Positions 1-7,581 of a stretch of 64,000 bases of DNA are shown here, piece after piece. A program made the translations under genes and the position numbers. The notes under the pieces were generated by a model. It saw only the letters and a program-made list of their open reading frames with translations, made no database searches and was not told the DNA's origin. How positions within the stretch are numbered: the stretch's first letter is position 1; each line of letters starts with the position of its first letter. Location of the stretch: positions 1-64,000 of the forward strand of contig NZ_LNNH01000056.1 of the NCBI RefSeq assembly GCF_001542915.1, given 5' to 3'. The DNA comes from Peribacillus simplex. GTDB lineage: Bacteria > Bacillota > Bacilli > Bacillales > DSM-1321.

Positions 1-296
1 CTAACGGATTATTCGATTGTTCAGGTTTCGTTGCATGGGCTTATAAACAAGCGGGCGTGAATCTTCCAGCAAGTACGGGAGCATTGACAAGCGCGGGAAC
101 TCAAGTTTCTAAAAGCCAAATGCAGCCTGGGGATTTAGTATTCTTCAATACGTATAAAACGGATGGGCATGTCGGCATCTATGTCGGCGGCGGCAAATTC
201 ATCGGTTCGCAAAGTTCTACAGGTGTTGCAGTCGCCAATATGTCAAGCGGATATTGGGCGGATAAATTCAACGGCCGTGTGGTACGTGTAAACTAA
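1..296 (+). CDS. NlpC/P60 cell-wall hydrolase, C-terminal part
   Basis: This is the 3' end of a gene that begins before the window; the first complete codon is at base 3. The visible part is an NlpC/P60 cysteine peptidase domain. It shows the nucleophile context DCSGFV close to the window edge and the histidine context DGHVGIYVGGG about 50 residues later, followed by the usual strand and the end of the domain. Family members cut D-gamma-glutamyl-diaminopimelate bonds in peptidoglycan outside the cell and usually carry SH3 or LysM repeats upstream, which would lie outside the window. A terminator follows directly. Confidence 0.88.
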   Translation, partial: NGLFDCSGFVAWAYKQAGVNLPASTGALTSAGTQVSKSQMQPGDLVFFNTYKTDGHVGIYVGGGKFIGSQSSTGVAVANMSSGYWADKFNGRVVRVN

Positions 297-304
297 TCTT
301 CTTT

Positions 305-344
305 AATAAGCAGGGGGCCTGAGGCTCACCTGCTTATTTTTTTT
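305..344 (+). terminator. Rho-independent terminator of the NlpC/P60 gene
   Basis: The stem AATAAGCAGG/CCTGCTTATT is followed by a run of T, seven bases after the stop codon. Confidence 0.85.
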
Positions 345-374
345 AATAAAATATCAAAAAAAATGAAACTTATT

Positions 375-402
375 TTGATATTGAACGTAAATACTATAAG
401 AT
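375..402 (+). promoter_or_regulatory. Probable sigma-A promoter for the 493 gene
   Basis: TTGATA and TAAGAT are separated by 16 bases. This is the only good sigma-A match in the gap between the upstream terminator and the next gene. Confidence 0.45.
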
Positions 403-492
403 AAAACAAGGATAGGTGATGTGGACTTTCAGTGAATCCGGGAAAACAAATAAGGAAGCATTATTCCATACTAGTAAACGGAGGCAAAAAAC

Positions 493-942
493 ATGATGAA
501 AAAATTAATGGCTGCATTACTTACGATTACACTAGCATTCTCGCCAGTTGGTTCTTATGTATTCCAGGACCACTCGGAGTCAGTTGATGCAAGGGGCTAC
601 AAATCAGGAAAAAGAAGCTTCAATAGCAACAACAATAATAATTCGAATTTCCAAAATAAACAAACGAACAAATCGGATGCGACGACTACAAATAAAGCAA
701 AAACGAATACGAAAACGGGAAGTTCTTTTGCTAAAGGCGGTTTAATGAAGGGAATCATGCTCGGAGGGTTGGCTGGCTTGCTGTTCGGTGGTCTATTTGC
801 CAATATGGGAGCACTTGGTTCAATTCTTGGCCTAATGGTCAATGTGTTAGCGATCATTGCATTAGTGGTTGTAATCCGTAAAATATTCACTTATTTCAAA
901 GATAAGAAGAAGAAAGAGGATCCAAATCCATGGAGAGGCTAA
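493..942 (+). CDS. Secreted or membrane-anchored Asn-rich protein, Tim44-like N-terminal type
   Basis: This 149-residue protein starts after a GGAGG ribosome binding site. It has a signal peptide (about residues 1-25), then a low-complexity Asn/Lys/Thr-rich linker (about 35-80). A glycine-rich hydrophobic pair follows (about 88-130, with LGGLAGLLFGGLF), ending in a Lys-rich tail. The same layout is familiar from Bacillus proteins annotated as Tim44-like, but the C-terminal Tim44 domain itself is absent, so that name should not be read as a function. The next gene overlaps its last codons, so the two are translationally coupled. The function is unknown; an envelope location is likely. Confidence 0.75.
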   Translation: MMKKLMAALLTITLAFSPVGSYVFQDHSESVDARGYKSGKRSFNSNNNNNSNFQNKQTNKSDATTTNKAKTNTKTGSSFAKGGLMKGIMLGGLAGLLFGGLFANMGALGSILGLMVNVLAIIALVVVIRKIFTYFKDKKKKEDPNPWRG

Positions 943-1229
943 AGATATCGGAACAAGATATCATCAATGCCGTTTGCGTTTACATTGCTCGTAAAAAGCA
1001 GGTACAACCCAATGAAGTAGAAGTGGAATTGATGTATGATGATGATTATGGCTTTTCGGCGGAAGCATTCGTCGATGGGCGAAAACAAGTGTTAATTACC
1101 ATCAATCTGATAGAAGCACTTCGTTTATGGCTTGATGAATATTTGAATAAAGATCCTTATTCCGGCATTGAACTCGTTCTGGATGATGAAGAAGGCATAG
1201 TGGCCATGGTAAGTGAAAGCAATAGATAA
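930..1229 (+). CDS. DUF2653 (YxcD-like) family protein
   Basis: This is an acidic 99-residue cytoplasmic protein with no membrane segment. Its start overlaps the end of the upstream gene by 13 bases. It resembles the small conserved Bacillus DUF2653 family represented by B. subtilis YxcD: an N-terminal helix (SEQDIINAVCVYIARKK), a DDDYGFSAE segment and an Ile/Asp/Glu-rich C-terminus. No biochemical role is known for the family. The overlap with the membrane protein upstream suggests a partner relationship, which is inference only. A terminator follows. Confidence 0.72.
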   Translation: MERLKISEQDIINAVCVYIARKKQVQPNEVEVELMYDDDYGFSAEAFVDGRKQVLITINLIEALRLWLDEYLNKDPYSGIELVLDDEEGIVAMVSESNR

Positions 1230-1230
1230 A

Positions 1231-1262
1231 AAAGGGGTGCCGAAAAGGCATCCTTTTTTTTC
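1231..1262 (+). terminator. Rho-independent terminator after the DUF2653 gene
   Basis: The hairpin AGGGGTGCC-gaaaa-GGCATCCTT is followed by a run of T directly after the stop codon. Confidence 0.85.
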
Positions 1263-1388
1263 ATGGGTTTAGAATTCTATGAAAAAAGGTGAGAGATTGA
1301 TAAACTGTTGGGTTTACATTCCATTTGTTGCAAAAAAAGGCTGGTGGAAGTACGATGGAAATGTGGGAAAGCCAAAGGGGGAGAGTAT

Positions 1389-2366
1389 GTGACAGGTTAC
1401 ATAGTAGATACGACTTTCATTAAGGAACAGGCCCTGAAATTCGGTAATGAACATGTGGAAGGAATACTTGTACCAGCATTGGGAAGCAATCTTCTTTCAT
1501 TGAAGCTCAAGCATAAGGATATTCAAGTGCTGCGGACCCCCGATTGTTCTGAGGACTATAAAAAACTCCCGATATTATACGGGATGCCCATTTTATTTCC
1601 GCCAAACCGAATCGAAGATGGCCAATTTACTTATAAGCACACAACTTATAGGTTCCCTATCAATGAAAGGGAGAAGTCGAATCACATCCACGGATTTTTG
1701 CATGATAAGCCATGGAACGTCATTAAAAGGGAGGTAATCGGGAATAAAGTCCTCATCAAGACTGAGTTTTCTAGCCGGGATTTTCCTTATCTCAAAAAAA
1801 GCTTTCCGCAAGATATCTTGGTCAATATGTCATTGATATTAATCGATGATGGATTGGAGGTTCAATTGGAAATCCTCAATAACGGCCTTGAACCCTTTCC
1901 TTGGGGAGCCGGTTATCATACGGTATTCAATTTTCCTTTTGGAGAGGATAGCAAAATCGGGAATTGCCGCATAGCTCTTCCTGTCAACAAGCATTGGGAA
2001 TTGAATGAACGGTCTTTGCCCACTGGTAAAATCGGGGAATCGGCCAATAAAAAAGAAATCCAAAATGGACTTTGCCTGGAAGGACGGCTGTTTGATGATA
2101 TATTCAGCTATGATGAGGAAAGCAATCTGAATAACGAATGCATACTTTCGGATCAAGAGGCCGGCGTGCAGGTCATTTATCATGTCGACCATCATTATAA
2201 ATTTTGGGTATTGTTCAATCAGGATGGGTTCGTATGCCCTGAACCCTATACATGGGTAACGAATGCACCCAATCTTGATTTGTCAGCTGGATTCACCGGG
2301 GTGAAGGAGCTGGGAACAGGGGAAAAAGTTTTGCTGAAAACGAAACTGGTGTTGAAGGAGATATGA
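1389..2366 (+). CDS. Aldose 1-epimerase family protein
   Basis: This is a 325-residue mutarotase-fold enzyme that interconverts alpha and beta anomers of hexoses such as glucose or galactose in the cytoplasm. Visible family marks are the histidine loop NHIHGFLHDKPW (about residue 100), GYHTVFNFPF (about 175-185) and the catalytic-glutamate region CPEPYTWVTNAPN near the C-terminus. I chose the GTG at 1389 because GGGGGAG lies just upstream. The reading frame stays open 27 codons further, but with no ribosome binding site and an unlikely Cys/Lys-rich sequence. It stands alone, with no galactose-operon neighbours, so the sugar substrate is unknown. Confidence 0.85.
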   Translation: MTGYIVDTTFIKEQALKFGNEHVEGILVPALGSNLLSLKLKHKDIQVLRTPDCSEDYKKLPILYGMPILFPPNRIEDGQFTYKHTTYRFPINEREKSNHIHGFLHDKPWNVIKREVIGNKVLIKTEFSSRDFPYLKKSFPQDILVNMSLILIDDGLEVQLEILNNGLEPFPWGAGYHTVFNFPFGEDSKIGNCRIALPVNKHWELNERSLPTGKIGESANKKEIQNGLCLEGRLFDDIFSYDEESNLNNECILSDQEAGVQVIYHVDHHYKFWVLFNQDGFVCPEPYTWVTNAPNLDLSAGFTGVKELGTGEKVLLKTKLVLKEI

Positions 2367-2396
2367 AAAAACACCCTGGCAGAAGCCAAGGTGTTT
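2366..2396 (-). terminator. Terminator of the amino-acid permease gene
   Basis: AACACCCTGGC pairs with GCCAAGGTGTT. On the minus strand the hairpin is followed by a T run, so it serves the leftward permease gene. Confidence 0.8.
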
Positions 2397-2400
2397 GCGG

Positions 2401-3789
2401 TTATGCTTTTTTTCTCATCCACAGCGGGTATAGAAGCAGTCCAAGTACGTAGAGGGCAATGCCAAGTATGAATGTGTGCATATCGGCTGTGCCTGTCTTG
2501 ACGACCCAGATGGAGTACACTAATGCTAGGATGGTGATGGCCCCATCGCGAACCCTTGAACCCTTCATGATGTCATAGGTTTCCCCAGTCAAGACCAACT
2601 TCAATTGATACAGGACCGATGCAAGATAAGGAATCAAGTAGGCAAGTGTTGCGACGATCATGGAGAATTTATAGGCTTCCAAAATCGTACCGGAAATGGT
2701 CGAGAATAAGAAAATCTGTGTCATGATATTCGTTATTGTCATGGATCGGACAGGAGTGCCATTTTTGTTCGCTTTGCCGAAATAGGCAGGAAAAAGATCT
2801 GATTTCGCTGCTTGGTATGGAACTTCAGATGCAACGACAATCCATCCGATCGTAGAACCCAATAGCGAGATGACGGCAAGAGCGGCCATCAAATAGGTGC
2901 CGCTTGAGCCGACTACCGATTGCAATGCGTCTACGAGCGGTTTTTGTGAAACCTTCAGTTCTTCTTGTGAAATGGCACCCATCGTCAATAAAGTGATGCC
3001 TATATAAATGGAAACGGCGATAAGCAAACCAATGATTGTCGCTTTTTTTACATCAGTTTGTGATTTGGCACGGTTTGAAAGCATGACGGCCGCTTCAATC
3101 CCGATGAAGGCCCATAAAGCTGAAATCGCAGCAGCATTAACTTGAGCACCTAAAGAAATCGATGTACCTGCCTTATCATAAAATTCGCCGCCGTTTCCTA
3201 GGTTGGAAGAATCAAAGATGAATATCGTGATGATGATGAAAAACAAGAATCCGATCACTTTTGTAATCGTAGCAAAAAGGTTCAGTTTACCAGCGCTGTT
3301 AAAGCTCCTTACGAGGATTGCCTGAATCCCCCAAAGGACGATGGTACATACTGCGAATGTCAGCGCTCTTCCAAGCTCCAGTTGGAAGGAACCCGCTGAA
3401 TAAATCACTTTCGTACTATGCATCACAGGAAAAAACGTCGATAGATATCCAGCAAATGAAATGATGACGGATGCTGTCGCCGCCCAATTCGCCGCCCAAT
3501 ATCCCCAAGCCATGCTATAGCCTGAAATCCTTCCTTTTGCAGGGGATTTAAACAATGATTGAGCATAGCTTTGAGGACCTGCCTTCAACTCCGGTTTCCG
3601 GACAGCCAAGTTGCCGAATACGAGCGCTATTAAGAATACACCAAGTCCTGTAACGATCCAGGCCAATGTTGCCCCTAATGGACTGGATACCTGTGCTAAT
3701 TGGGCAGGTAGCATGAAGATTCCGCCGCCGACCATATTTCCAACTACGAAAGTGGTTAAGATCAATAAACCCCATTTTTTATTTACCAT
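2401..3789 (-). CDS. APC-family amino-acid permease, arginine/ornithine-antiporter type
   Basis: This 462-residue integral membrane protein has about 12 hydrophobic segments. Segment 1 carries the APC-superfamily signature VVGNMVGGGIFMLP, and the next loop has GPQSYAQSLF. Its length and the WGYWAANWAATAS and IGIEAAVMLSNRA segments place it near the basic amino-acid/polyamine antiporter branch (ArcD, LysP, YdgI relatives). The exact substrate cannot be read from sequence. I used the ATG at 3789, preceded by AAAGGT, rather than an upstream in-frame TTG that has no ribosome binding site. It is monocistronic with its own terminator, and divergent from the yezD-like unit. Confidence 0.82.
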   Translation of the reverse strand: MVNKKWGLLILTTFVVGNMVGGGIFMLPAQLAQVSSPLGATLAWIVTGLGVFLIALVFGNLAVRKPELKAGPQSYAQSLFKSPAKGRISGYSMAWGYWAANWAATASVIISFAGYLSTFFPVMHSTKVIYSAGSFQLELGRALTFAVCTIVLWGIQAILVRSFNSAGKLNLFATITKVIGFLFFIIITIFIFDSSNLGNGGEFYDKAGTSISLGAQVNAAAISALWAFIGIEAAVMLSNRAKSQTDVKKATIIGLLIAVSIYIGITLLTMGAISQEELKVSQKPLVDALQSVVGSSGTYLMAALAVISLLGSTIGWIVVASEVPYQAAKSDLFPAYFGKANKNGTPVRSMTITNIMTQIFLFSTISGTILEAYKFSMIVATLAYLIPYLASVLYQLKLVLTGETYDIMKGSRVRDGAITILALVYSIWVVKTGTADMHTFILGIALYVLGLLLYPLWMRKKA

Positions 3790-3935
3790 ATATAATCGTA
3801 CCTTTCTTGAATGCAATGTGTGTTTGATTTCCGACAACTTATACTAATATAGTATATCGTAAACAGTTTAGTTTGGTAAAGTGGTAAATAAGTAAAATGT
3901 TAAAGACGGACTAATCAGAAAATTTCGTTGTGTTC

Positions 3936-3964
3936 TTGACAAAAGGAAGAGATTGGATTATATT
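3936..3964 (+). promoter_or_regulatory. Strong sigma-A promoter of the yezD-like unit
   Basis: TTGACA and TATATT are separated by 17 bases. The expected start site is near 3971, just before a TACCAA-N5-TTGGTA inverted repeat (3972-3988) that may be an operator. Confidence 0.7.
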
Positions 3965-3971
3965 AATTAAT

Positions 3972-4100
3972 ACCAAGTTAGTTGGTAAGAATAATAAGCT
4001 TTATAGCTTCGTATTTGGAAATTCCTTTAAATATTGCCGATTAGTCAACTAAAGGCGCCCTTACATCTAATTGATTAGATGCTGGGTGCCTTTTGTTTTT
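3972..4100 (+). promoter_or_regulatory. Untranslated leader with internal terminator (attenuator candidate)
   Basis: The transcript from the 3936 promoter begins with TACCAA-GTTAG-TTGGTA. It then contains GGAAATTCC and ends in a strong intrinsic terminator at 4051-4100: an outer stem AAAGGC.CCC/GGG.GCCTTTT, an inner stem ATCTAAT/ATTAGAT, then T-rich sequence. The yezD-like gene starts 164 bases beyond it. A terminator between promoter and gene implies conditional read-through. I could not match the leader to T-box, S-box, L-box, purine, preQ1 or glycine consensus sequences. Confidence 0.5.
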
Positions 4101-4263
4101 CAAGTGCAAGGGAGGGGCTATGTTCGGATTATTCTTATTTCCGAAAAATCAATGAAAATAAAATAGGTAAACCGTTTTCCTCAAGAAAACATGGTAAAGG
4201 GGAATCTCTTTTTGACATTAGGCATGTCCGAAGCTTTATTACCAGTAGTAAAGGGGAGATAAA

Positions 4264-4431
4264 ATGGAAAAGAAAGAAGAACTGAAAATCAGGCATATCA
4301 TTTCAAGTTTGGAAGCTCTTCAATATGGATCCGTGATCATAACGGTCCACGATGGGGAAATCACCCAGGTGGATACAACTGAAAAGAAACGGTTCCCATT
4401 AGGAAAGGGCCGGGCTGTAAAAGCTAGATGA
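4264..4431 (+). CDS. yezD: YezD-like (DUF2292) small protein
   Basis: This 55-residue soluble protein begins after AGGGGAG. It contains the family core SLEALQYGSVIITVHDGEITQVDTTEK-like segment (about residues 15-40) and a basic tail. DUF2292/YezD proteins are short, have no known biochemical activity and are often found near sulfur-assimilation genes. Here the neighbours are a permease and a beta-lactamase-fold gene, so that link is not visible in this window. It is transcribed from the strong promoter at 3936 through an attenuator-like leader and ends in its own terminator. The coding call is firm; the function is unknown. Confidence 0.75.
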   Translation: MEKKEELKIRHIISSLEALQYGSVIITVHDGEITQVDTTEKKRFPLGKGRAVKAR

Positions 4432-4443
4432 ATATCGGTGTTA

Positions 4444-4473
4444 GGGAGCTTTCATGCGAGAGCTCTTTTTTTC
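4444..4473 (+). terminator. Terminator after the yezD-like gene
   Basis: The GAGCT...AGCTC hairpin is followed by seven T. Confidence 0.75.
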
Positions 4474-4602
4474 GTTCTGATATATAAATTTAGAGAAATT
4501 GGAATATTGCAGAAGAAAGTACTGCAATTGACATGGTAGAATAAGTTAGGGAATAGAACCGTCATTAGAGGGTTTGGTTAAACAAGGAGGAAGAGGGATT
4601 CG

Positions 4603-5388
4603 ATGACATTACAAATGATCGAAAATGATATATGGGCATTAGTTGATGCATTTGACGGCAACATTGCTTATAAAATTGAATCTGGTTTTGGTGATATGAT
4701 TGGTTATCAAGAGGAAGACTCGTTTCAATCTGCAAGTTTGATCAAAATACCAATGATCATCGAAGGGTATCGGCAAAGTGAACGAAAAAACATCTATTTG
4801 AATCAACCAGTGACCATACCCCCGAATGCAGTGACTGGGGGATCGGGGGTCCTGCATGCATTATCCAATAAAGTATTTTTAACGGTTGAGGACTTATTGA
4901 CCTTGATGATAACGGTTTCCGACAATACAGCGACGAATATGATGATGAGCTTGTTGGGAATTGATGAAATCAATCGATGCATCCAGGAGCTGGGTTTGAA
5001 GAATACCATCCTTGGAAGGAAAATGCAGGATTTTAAGGCATTAAAAGAGGGGCGGGACAATACGATTTCGGCGGAAGATACGATTACTTGCCTAAAAGCG
5101 ATACATACAGGGGACTTTTTAACGAAAGAAAGCCAGGAAAGAATATTGCGCGTTTTTGACAATCAGCAATTAAGAGATAAACTTCCATCACTGATGGGCA
5201 GAGGAGTGAAGGTCGCAAGCAAAACAGGCGGAATTCGGGGCGTTTCCCATGATTGTGCAATCATTCGCTCGGAGACTCAAACTGTTTATGCGGCGGTTCT
5301 TACTGAAAATATGAAATCGGAGGAAGAAAGCAGGCAAGTAATCAGCAAAATTGGCAAGCTGATTTACGATCATATGGTGGCGGAATAG
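4603..5388 (+). CDS. Class A beta-lactamase-fold serine hydrolase, apparently cytoplasmic
   Basis: This 261-residue protein has the three serine beta-lactamase motifs in order: S45-L-I-K48 (SxxK), S106-D-N108 (SDN) and K207-T-G209. The Glu of the omega loop that deacylates penicillins in true class A enzymes is not obvious; Glu150 is the closest candidate. No signal peptide or membrane anchor is visible, although classical beta-lactamases are exported. The protein more likely belongs to the 'beta-lactamase 2' serine hydrolase family of unknown substrate, so resistance should not be assumed. The start follows an AAGGAGG site. It is a single gene between two terminated units. Confidence 0.82.
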   Translation: MTLQMIENDIWALVDAFDGNIAYKIESGFGDMIGYQEEDSFQSASLIKIPMIIEGYRQSERKNIYLNQPVTIPPNAVTGGSGVLHALSNKVFLTVEDLLTLMITVSDNTATNMMMSLLGIDEINRCIQELGLKNTILGRKMQDFKALKEGRDNTISAEDTITCLKAIHTGDFLTKESQERILRVFDNQQLRDKLPSLMGRGVKVASKTGGIRGVSHDCAIIRSETQTVYAAVLTENMKSEEESRQVISKIGKLIYDHMVAE

Positions 5389-5501
5389 ATTGTCGCTGTT
5401 GTGCCGGGGTATCACGATCTTGGAAAAAGGGAGAGGAGTTTATATGCACGGCTCCCCCTTCCATGGTGATGCCGCTGTCTTATAGGAGGGTTTGGGGAAT
5501 C

Positions 5502-6119
5502 ATGTTGTATAACGAACGTAAATCGAAACGGTCAAAAGCGGTGAAGAAGGCAGTGAAATCATTAATAATCGTTGCTGTATTGGTAATGGTGTATTTTGGA
5601 TTTCTGCACCTGAAAATCCAGGAAAGCAAGCACCAGGATATTCCTGAGGGGGCCGATTACCTGATTATACTTGGGGCAAGGGTCAAAGGCTCCGTTCCAT
5701 CATTATCTTTACAATATCGGATTGATAAAGCGTCCGAGTACTTATTGGCGAATAAGCAGACAGTAGCCATCGTATCCGGCGGCAAAGGCCCCGGTGAGGA
5801 CATATCTGAAGCACAAGCGATGCAGCGGGGGCTGATTGAAAAGGGGATTGAAGGGACTCGTATCATTATGGAAGACAAATCGACGACAACTTATGAGAAT
5901 ATAGTCTTCTCTAAAGAATTCATTCCTGATCAAGCATCACCCGGCGTGATTGTCAGTAATGATTTTCATATTTACCGGGCAGTTGCAATAGCGACCAAAG
6001 AAGGCCTGAATATAAAGGGAATACCGGCAAAAACACCAAAAGTGTCCGTGCCGAAATCATATTTCCGCGAATATCTGGCGATCACGAAATACTATTTGAC
6101 AGAGTTGATACGTTCGTGA
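5502..6119 (+). CDS. DUF218/YdcF (ElyC/SanA) family membrane protein
   Basis: This 205-residue protein has a basic N-terminus, one membrane segment (about residues 15-37) and an external or soluble DUF218 domain. The domain opens with DYLIILGARVKG and shows SGGKGPGEDISEAQAM and EDKSTTTYENIVFSK, the usual family blocks. E. coli ElyC and SanA relatives affect envelope integrity, but no reaction is established. I used the ATG at 5502, which has AGGAGG 12 bases upstream; an ATG 13 codons earlier lacks a site. A terminator follows within 25 bases. Confidence 0.82.
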   Translation: MLYNERKSKRSKAVKKAVKSLIIVAVLVMVYFGFLHLKIQESKHQDIPEGADYLIILGARVKGSVPSLSLQYRIDKASEYLLANKQTVAIVSGGKGPGEDISEAQAMQRGLIEKGIEGTRIIMEDKSTTTYENIVFSKEFIPDQASPGVIVSNDFHIYRAVAIATKEGLNIKGIPAKTPKVSVPKSYFREYLAITKYYLTELIRS

Positions 6120-6139
6120 ACTCTCCTTCGTCAAAATTC

Positions 6140-6184
6140 AAATTCCCTTCCCTTTCAAGAAAAGGGCGGGAATTTCTTTTTTTT
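6140..6184 (+). terminator. Terminator after the DUF218 gene
   Basis: The bulged stem AAATTCCC..CCCTTT/AAAGGG.GGGAATTT is followed by a T run. It abuts the stop codon of the convergent 6184-6444 gene. Confidence 0.85.
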
Positions 6185-6444
6185 CATTCGACTTCGATAA
6201 CAACATGGGGCACTTCCCAAAATTCTTTTTCTTGGTAAATCTCCTGAAGTGTTTTATAAATTGGATAGCCTGTATAGGAAATCTCGACCCGTTCATCGGC
6301 ATCCACTTCATCCACATCGATATCATCAACAAAGCCAAGTTGCTCATCAATTTCCATTAAATAATACCCAAGGGCTTCATACCCGCTATTGGCTACGATG
6401 ACCTTACTATCAAAACCGCTATTGGAAACTTTGTAATATTTCAT
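6184..6444 (-). CDS. Hypothetical acidic protein
   Basis: This is an 86-residue acidic soluble protein that I do not recognise. The ATG at 6444 has an ideal AGGAGGTCA site, whereas the frame continues 29 codons upstream without one. The sequence is rich in Asp/Glu in the middle (DDIDVDEVDADERVE) and aromatic near both ends, with no membrane segment or metal-binding pattern. It is convergent with the DUF218 gene and shares that terminator region. Coding confidence comes from the ribosome binding site and plausible composition. Confidence 0.65.
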   Translation of the reverse strand: MKYYKVSNSGFDSKVIVANSGYEALGYYLMEIDEQLGFVDDIDVDEVDADERVEISYTGYPIYKTLQEIYQEKEFWEVPHVVIEVE

Positions 6445-6742
6445 CGCCTGACCTCCTAAGTTGTTATTTTGTATGTTTATTCGCACTTTTTCATATACTC
6501 TGATATACCCGTTCTTCCACATCTGAATCATGGTGGGTAAAATAAAGAAAATTAATAATGAAGGATAAACAATGGATTTCCTATGGTCGCATTGAAAATA
6601 TCATTGGATCATTTGCTATCTTAATCATTTCATGTTAATCTAATAAAGAATTGTTTTTGATTGTGGAAGAGGATACTAGTTATTTTCCAAATGATTGAAA
6701 ATAGTAATACAATGTGTGTTATGCACTAGGAGGCAACAAATT

Positions 6743-6943
6743 ATGGAACAAGGTACAGTTAAATGGTTTAACGCAGAAAAAGGTTTTGGATTCATCGAGC
6801 GTGAAAATGGAGACGACGTATTCGTACATTTCTCAGCTATCCAAAGCGAAGGCTTCAAATCTTTAGACGAAGGTCAAAAAGTAACTTTCGACGTTGAGCA
6901 AGGTGCTCGTGGAGCTCAAGCTGCTAACGTTCAAAAAGCTTAA
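6743..6943 (+). CDS. Cold shock protein (Csp), RNA chaperone
   Basis: This 66-residue single OB-fold protein has RNP1 (KGFGFI) and RNP2 (VFVHFS) at the expected places and the standard start [10 protein letters not shown]. Csp proteins bind single-stranded RNA and DNA and keep mRNA unfolded in the cytoplasm. The start codon follows AGGAGG. The gap of about 300 bases upstream holds a likely promoter (TTGTTT near 6651, GATACT near 6672), giving a leader of roughly 65 bases or more, as is usual for csp genes. A second csp lies at 41853-42056. Confidence 0.93.
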   Translation: MEQGTVKWFNAEKGFGFIERENGDDVFVHFSAIQSEGFKSLDEGQKVTFDVEQGARGAQAANVQKA

Positions 6944-6969
6944 TTTATAATTAAATCGTAACCTATATG

Positions 6970-7000
6970 AACGGATCCCTTGATAGGGGTCTGTTTTTTA
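6970..7000 (+). terminator. Terminator of the cold shock gene
   Basis: The hairpin ACGGATCCC-ttgat-AGGGGTCTGT is followed by T6. Confidence 0.8.
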
Positions 7001-7026
7001 TTATGAGAAAAAAGAAAAAAGGCATT

Positions 7027-7058
7027 AAAAAACCCACTCATGAGCCGAGTAGGGTTTT
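7027..7058 (-). terminator. Terminator of the 7068 gene
   Basis: The AAAACCC...GGGTTTT stem has a T-rich tail on the minus strand. Confidence 0.65.
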
Positions 7059-7067
7059 ACGACATTA

Positions 7068-7235
7068 TTAGGCCTTTTTTAATTCTTCCTCAAAGAAAAA
7101 AGTGGTCGGATGTTCTTTTACAGTATAAGAATATCTTTTCATATTTTTCACATATGCCCATTTATTAATGGTCACTAATTCATCAGTATCCTGAATGGTT
7201 ACCGTTTCGCCAGTATTATACTTATTGCTTTTCAA
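7068..7235 (-). CDS. Small hypothetical protein, TTG start
   Basis: This 55-residue cytoplasmic protein is not recognised. The TTG at 7235 is preceded by AGAGGGTG at good spacing; the open frame extends further upstream but the added part is hydrophobic and lacks a site. The sequence has a beta-rich opening (TGETVTIQDTDELVTINKW) like a small barrel, then KNMKRYSYTVKEHPTTFFFEEEL. A minus-strand TATACT near 7260 could be its -10 box. Bases 7236-7514 beyond it hold no other supported gene. Confidence 0.55.
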   Translation of the reverse strand: MKSNKYNTGETVTIQDTDELVTINKWAYVKNMKRYSYTVKEHPTTFFFEEELKKA

Positions 7236-7514
7236 TTTATGCACCCTCTTTACTAATAGTATAACATATTTGGATATAAAAAATGTGTCCAAGATATTCC
7301 AAACATTCATTTAAGTAAAGGCAAGGGCGGAAATGGCGAGGCTTGATTTATGAGTGCCGTCAATTTCCCGCTCATATTTTTCAGGGTATGGGAAAAACTT
7401 CATATTCGTTTAACATAAAAGGTTTCCGATAGGGGCGATTTTGTCTCAAATGATGCGGCTTCAGCAGAAAACAGTCCGGCCATGTAGATGATTGCCTGAA
7501 GCGTTCCAATTAAA

Positions 7515-7562
7515 CAATAACAGCCACGTGTATACCTTGTTCTAAGGCAACACGTGGCTGTT
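7515..7562 (-). terminator. Terminator of the M29 aminopeptidase gene
   Basis: The 13-bp stem AACAGCCACGTGT/ACACGTGGCTGTT lies just after the stop codon on the minus strand. Confidence 0.8.
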
Positions 7563-7581
7563 GCAATTGGGAATGAGTTAA

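Noticed and set aside
4079..4285. 68-codon plus-strand open frame in the yezD leader
   Set aside because: It starts inside the terminator hairpin, lacks a ribosome binding site, and overlaps the well-supported yezD-like start.
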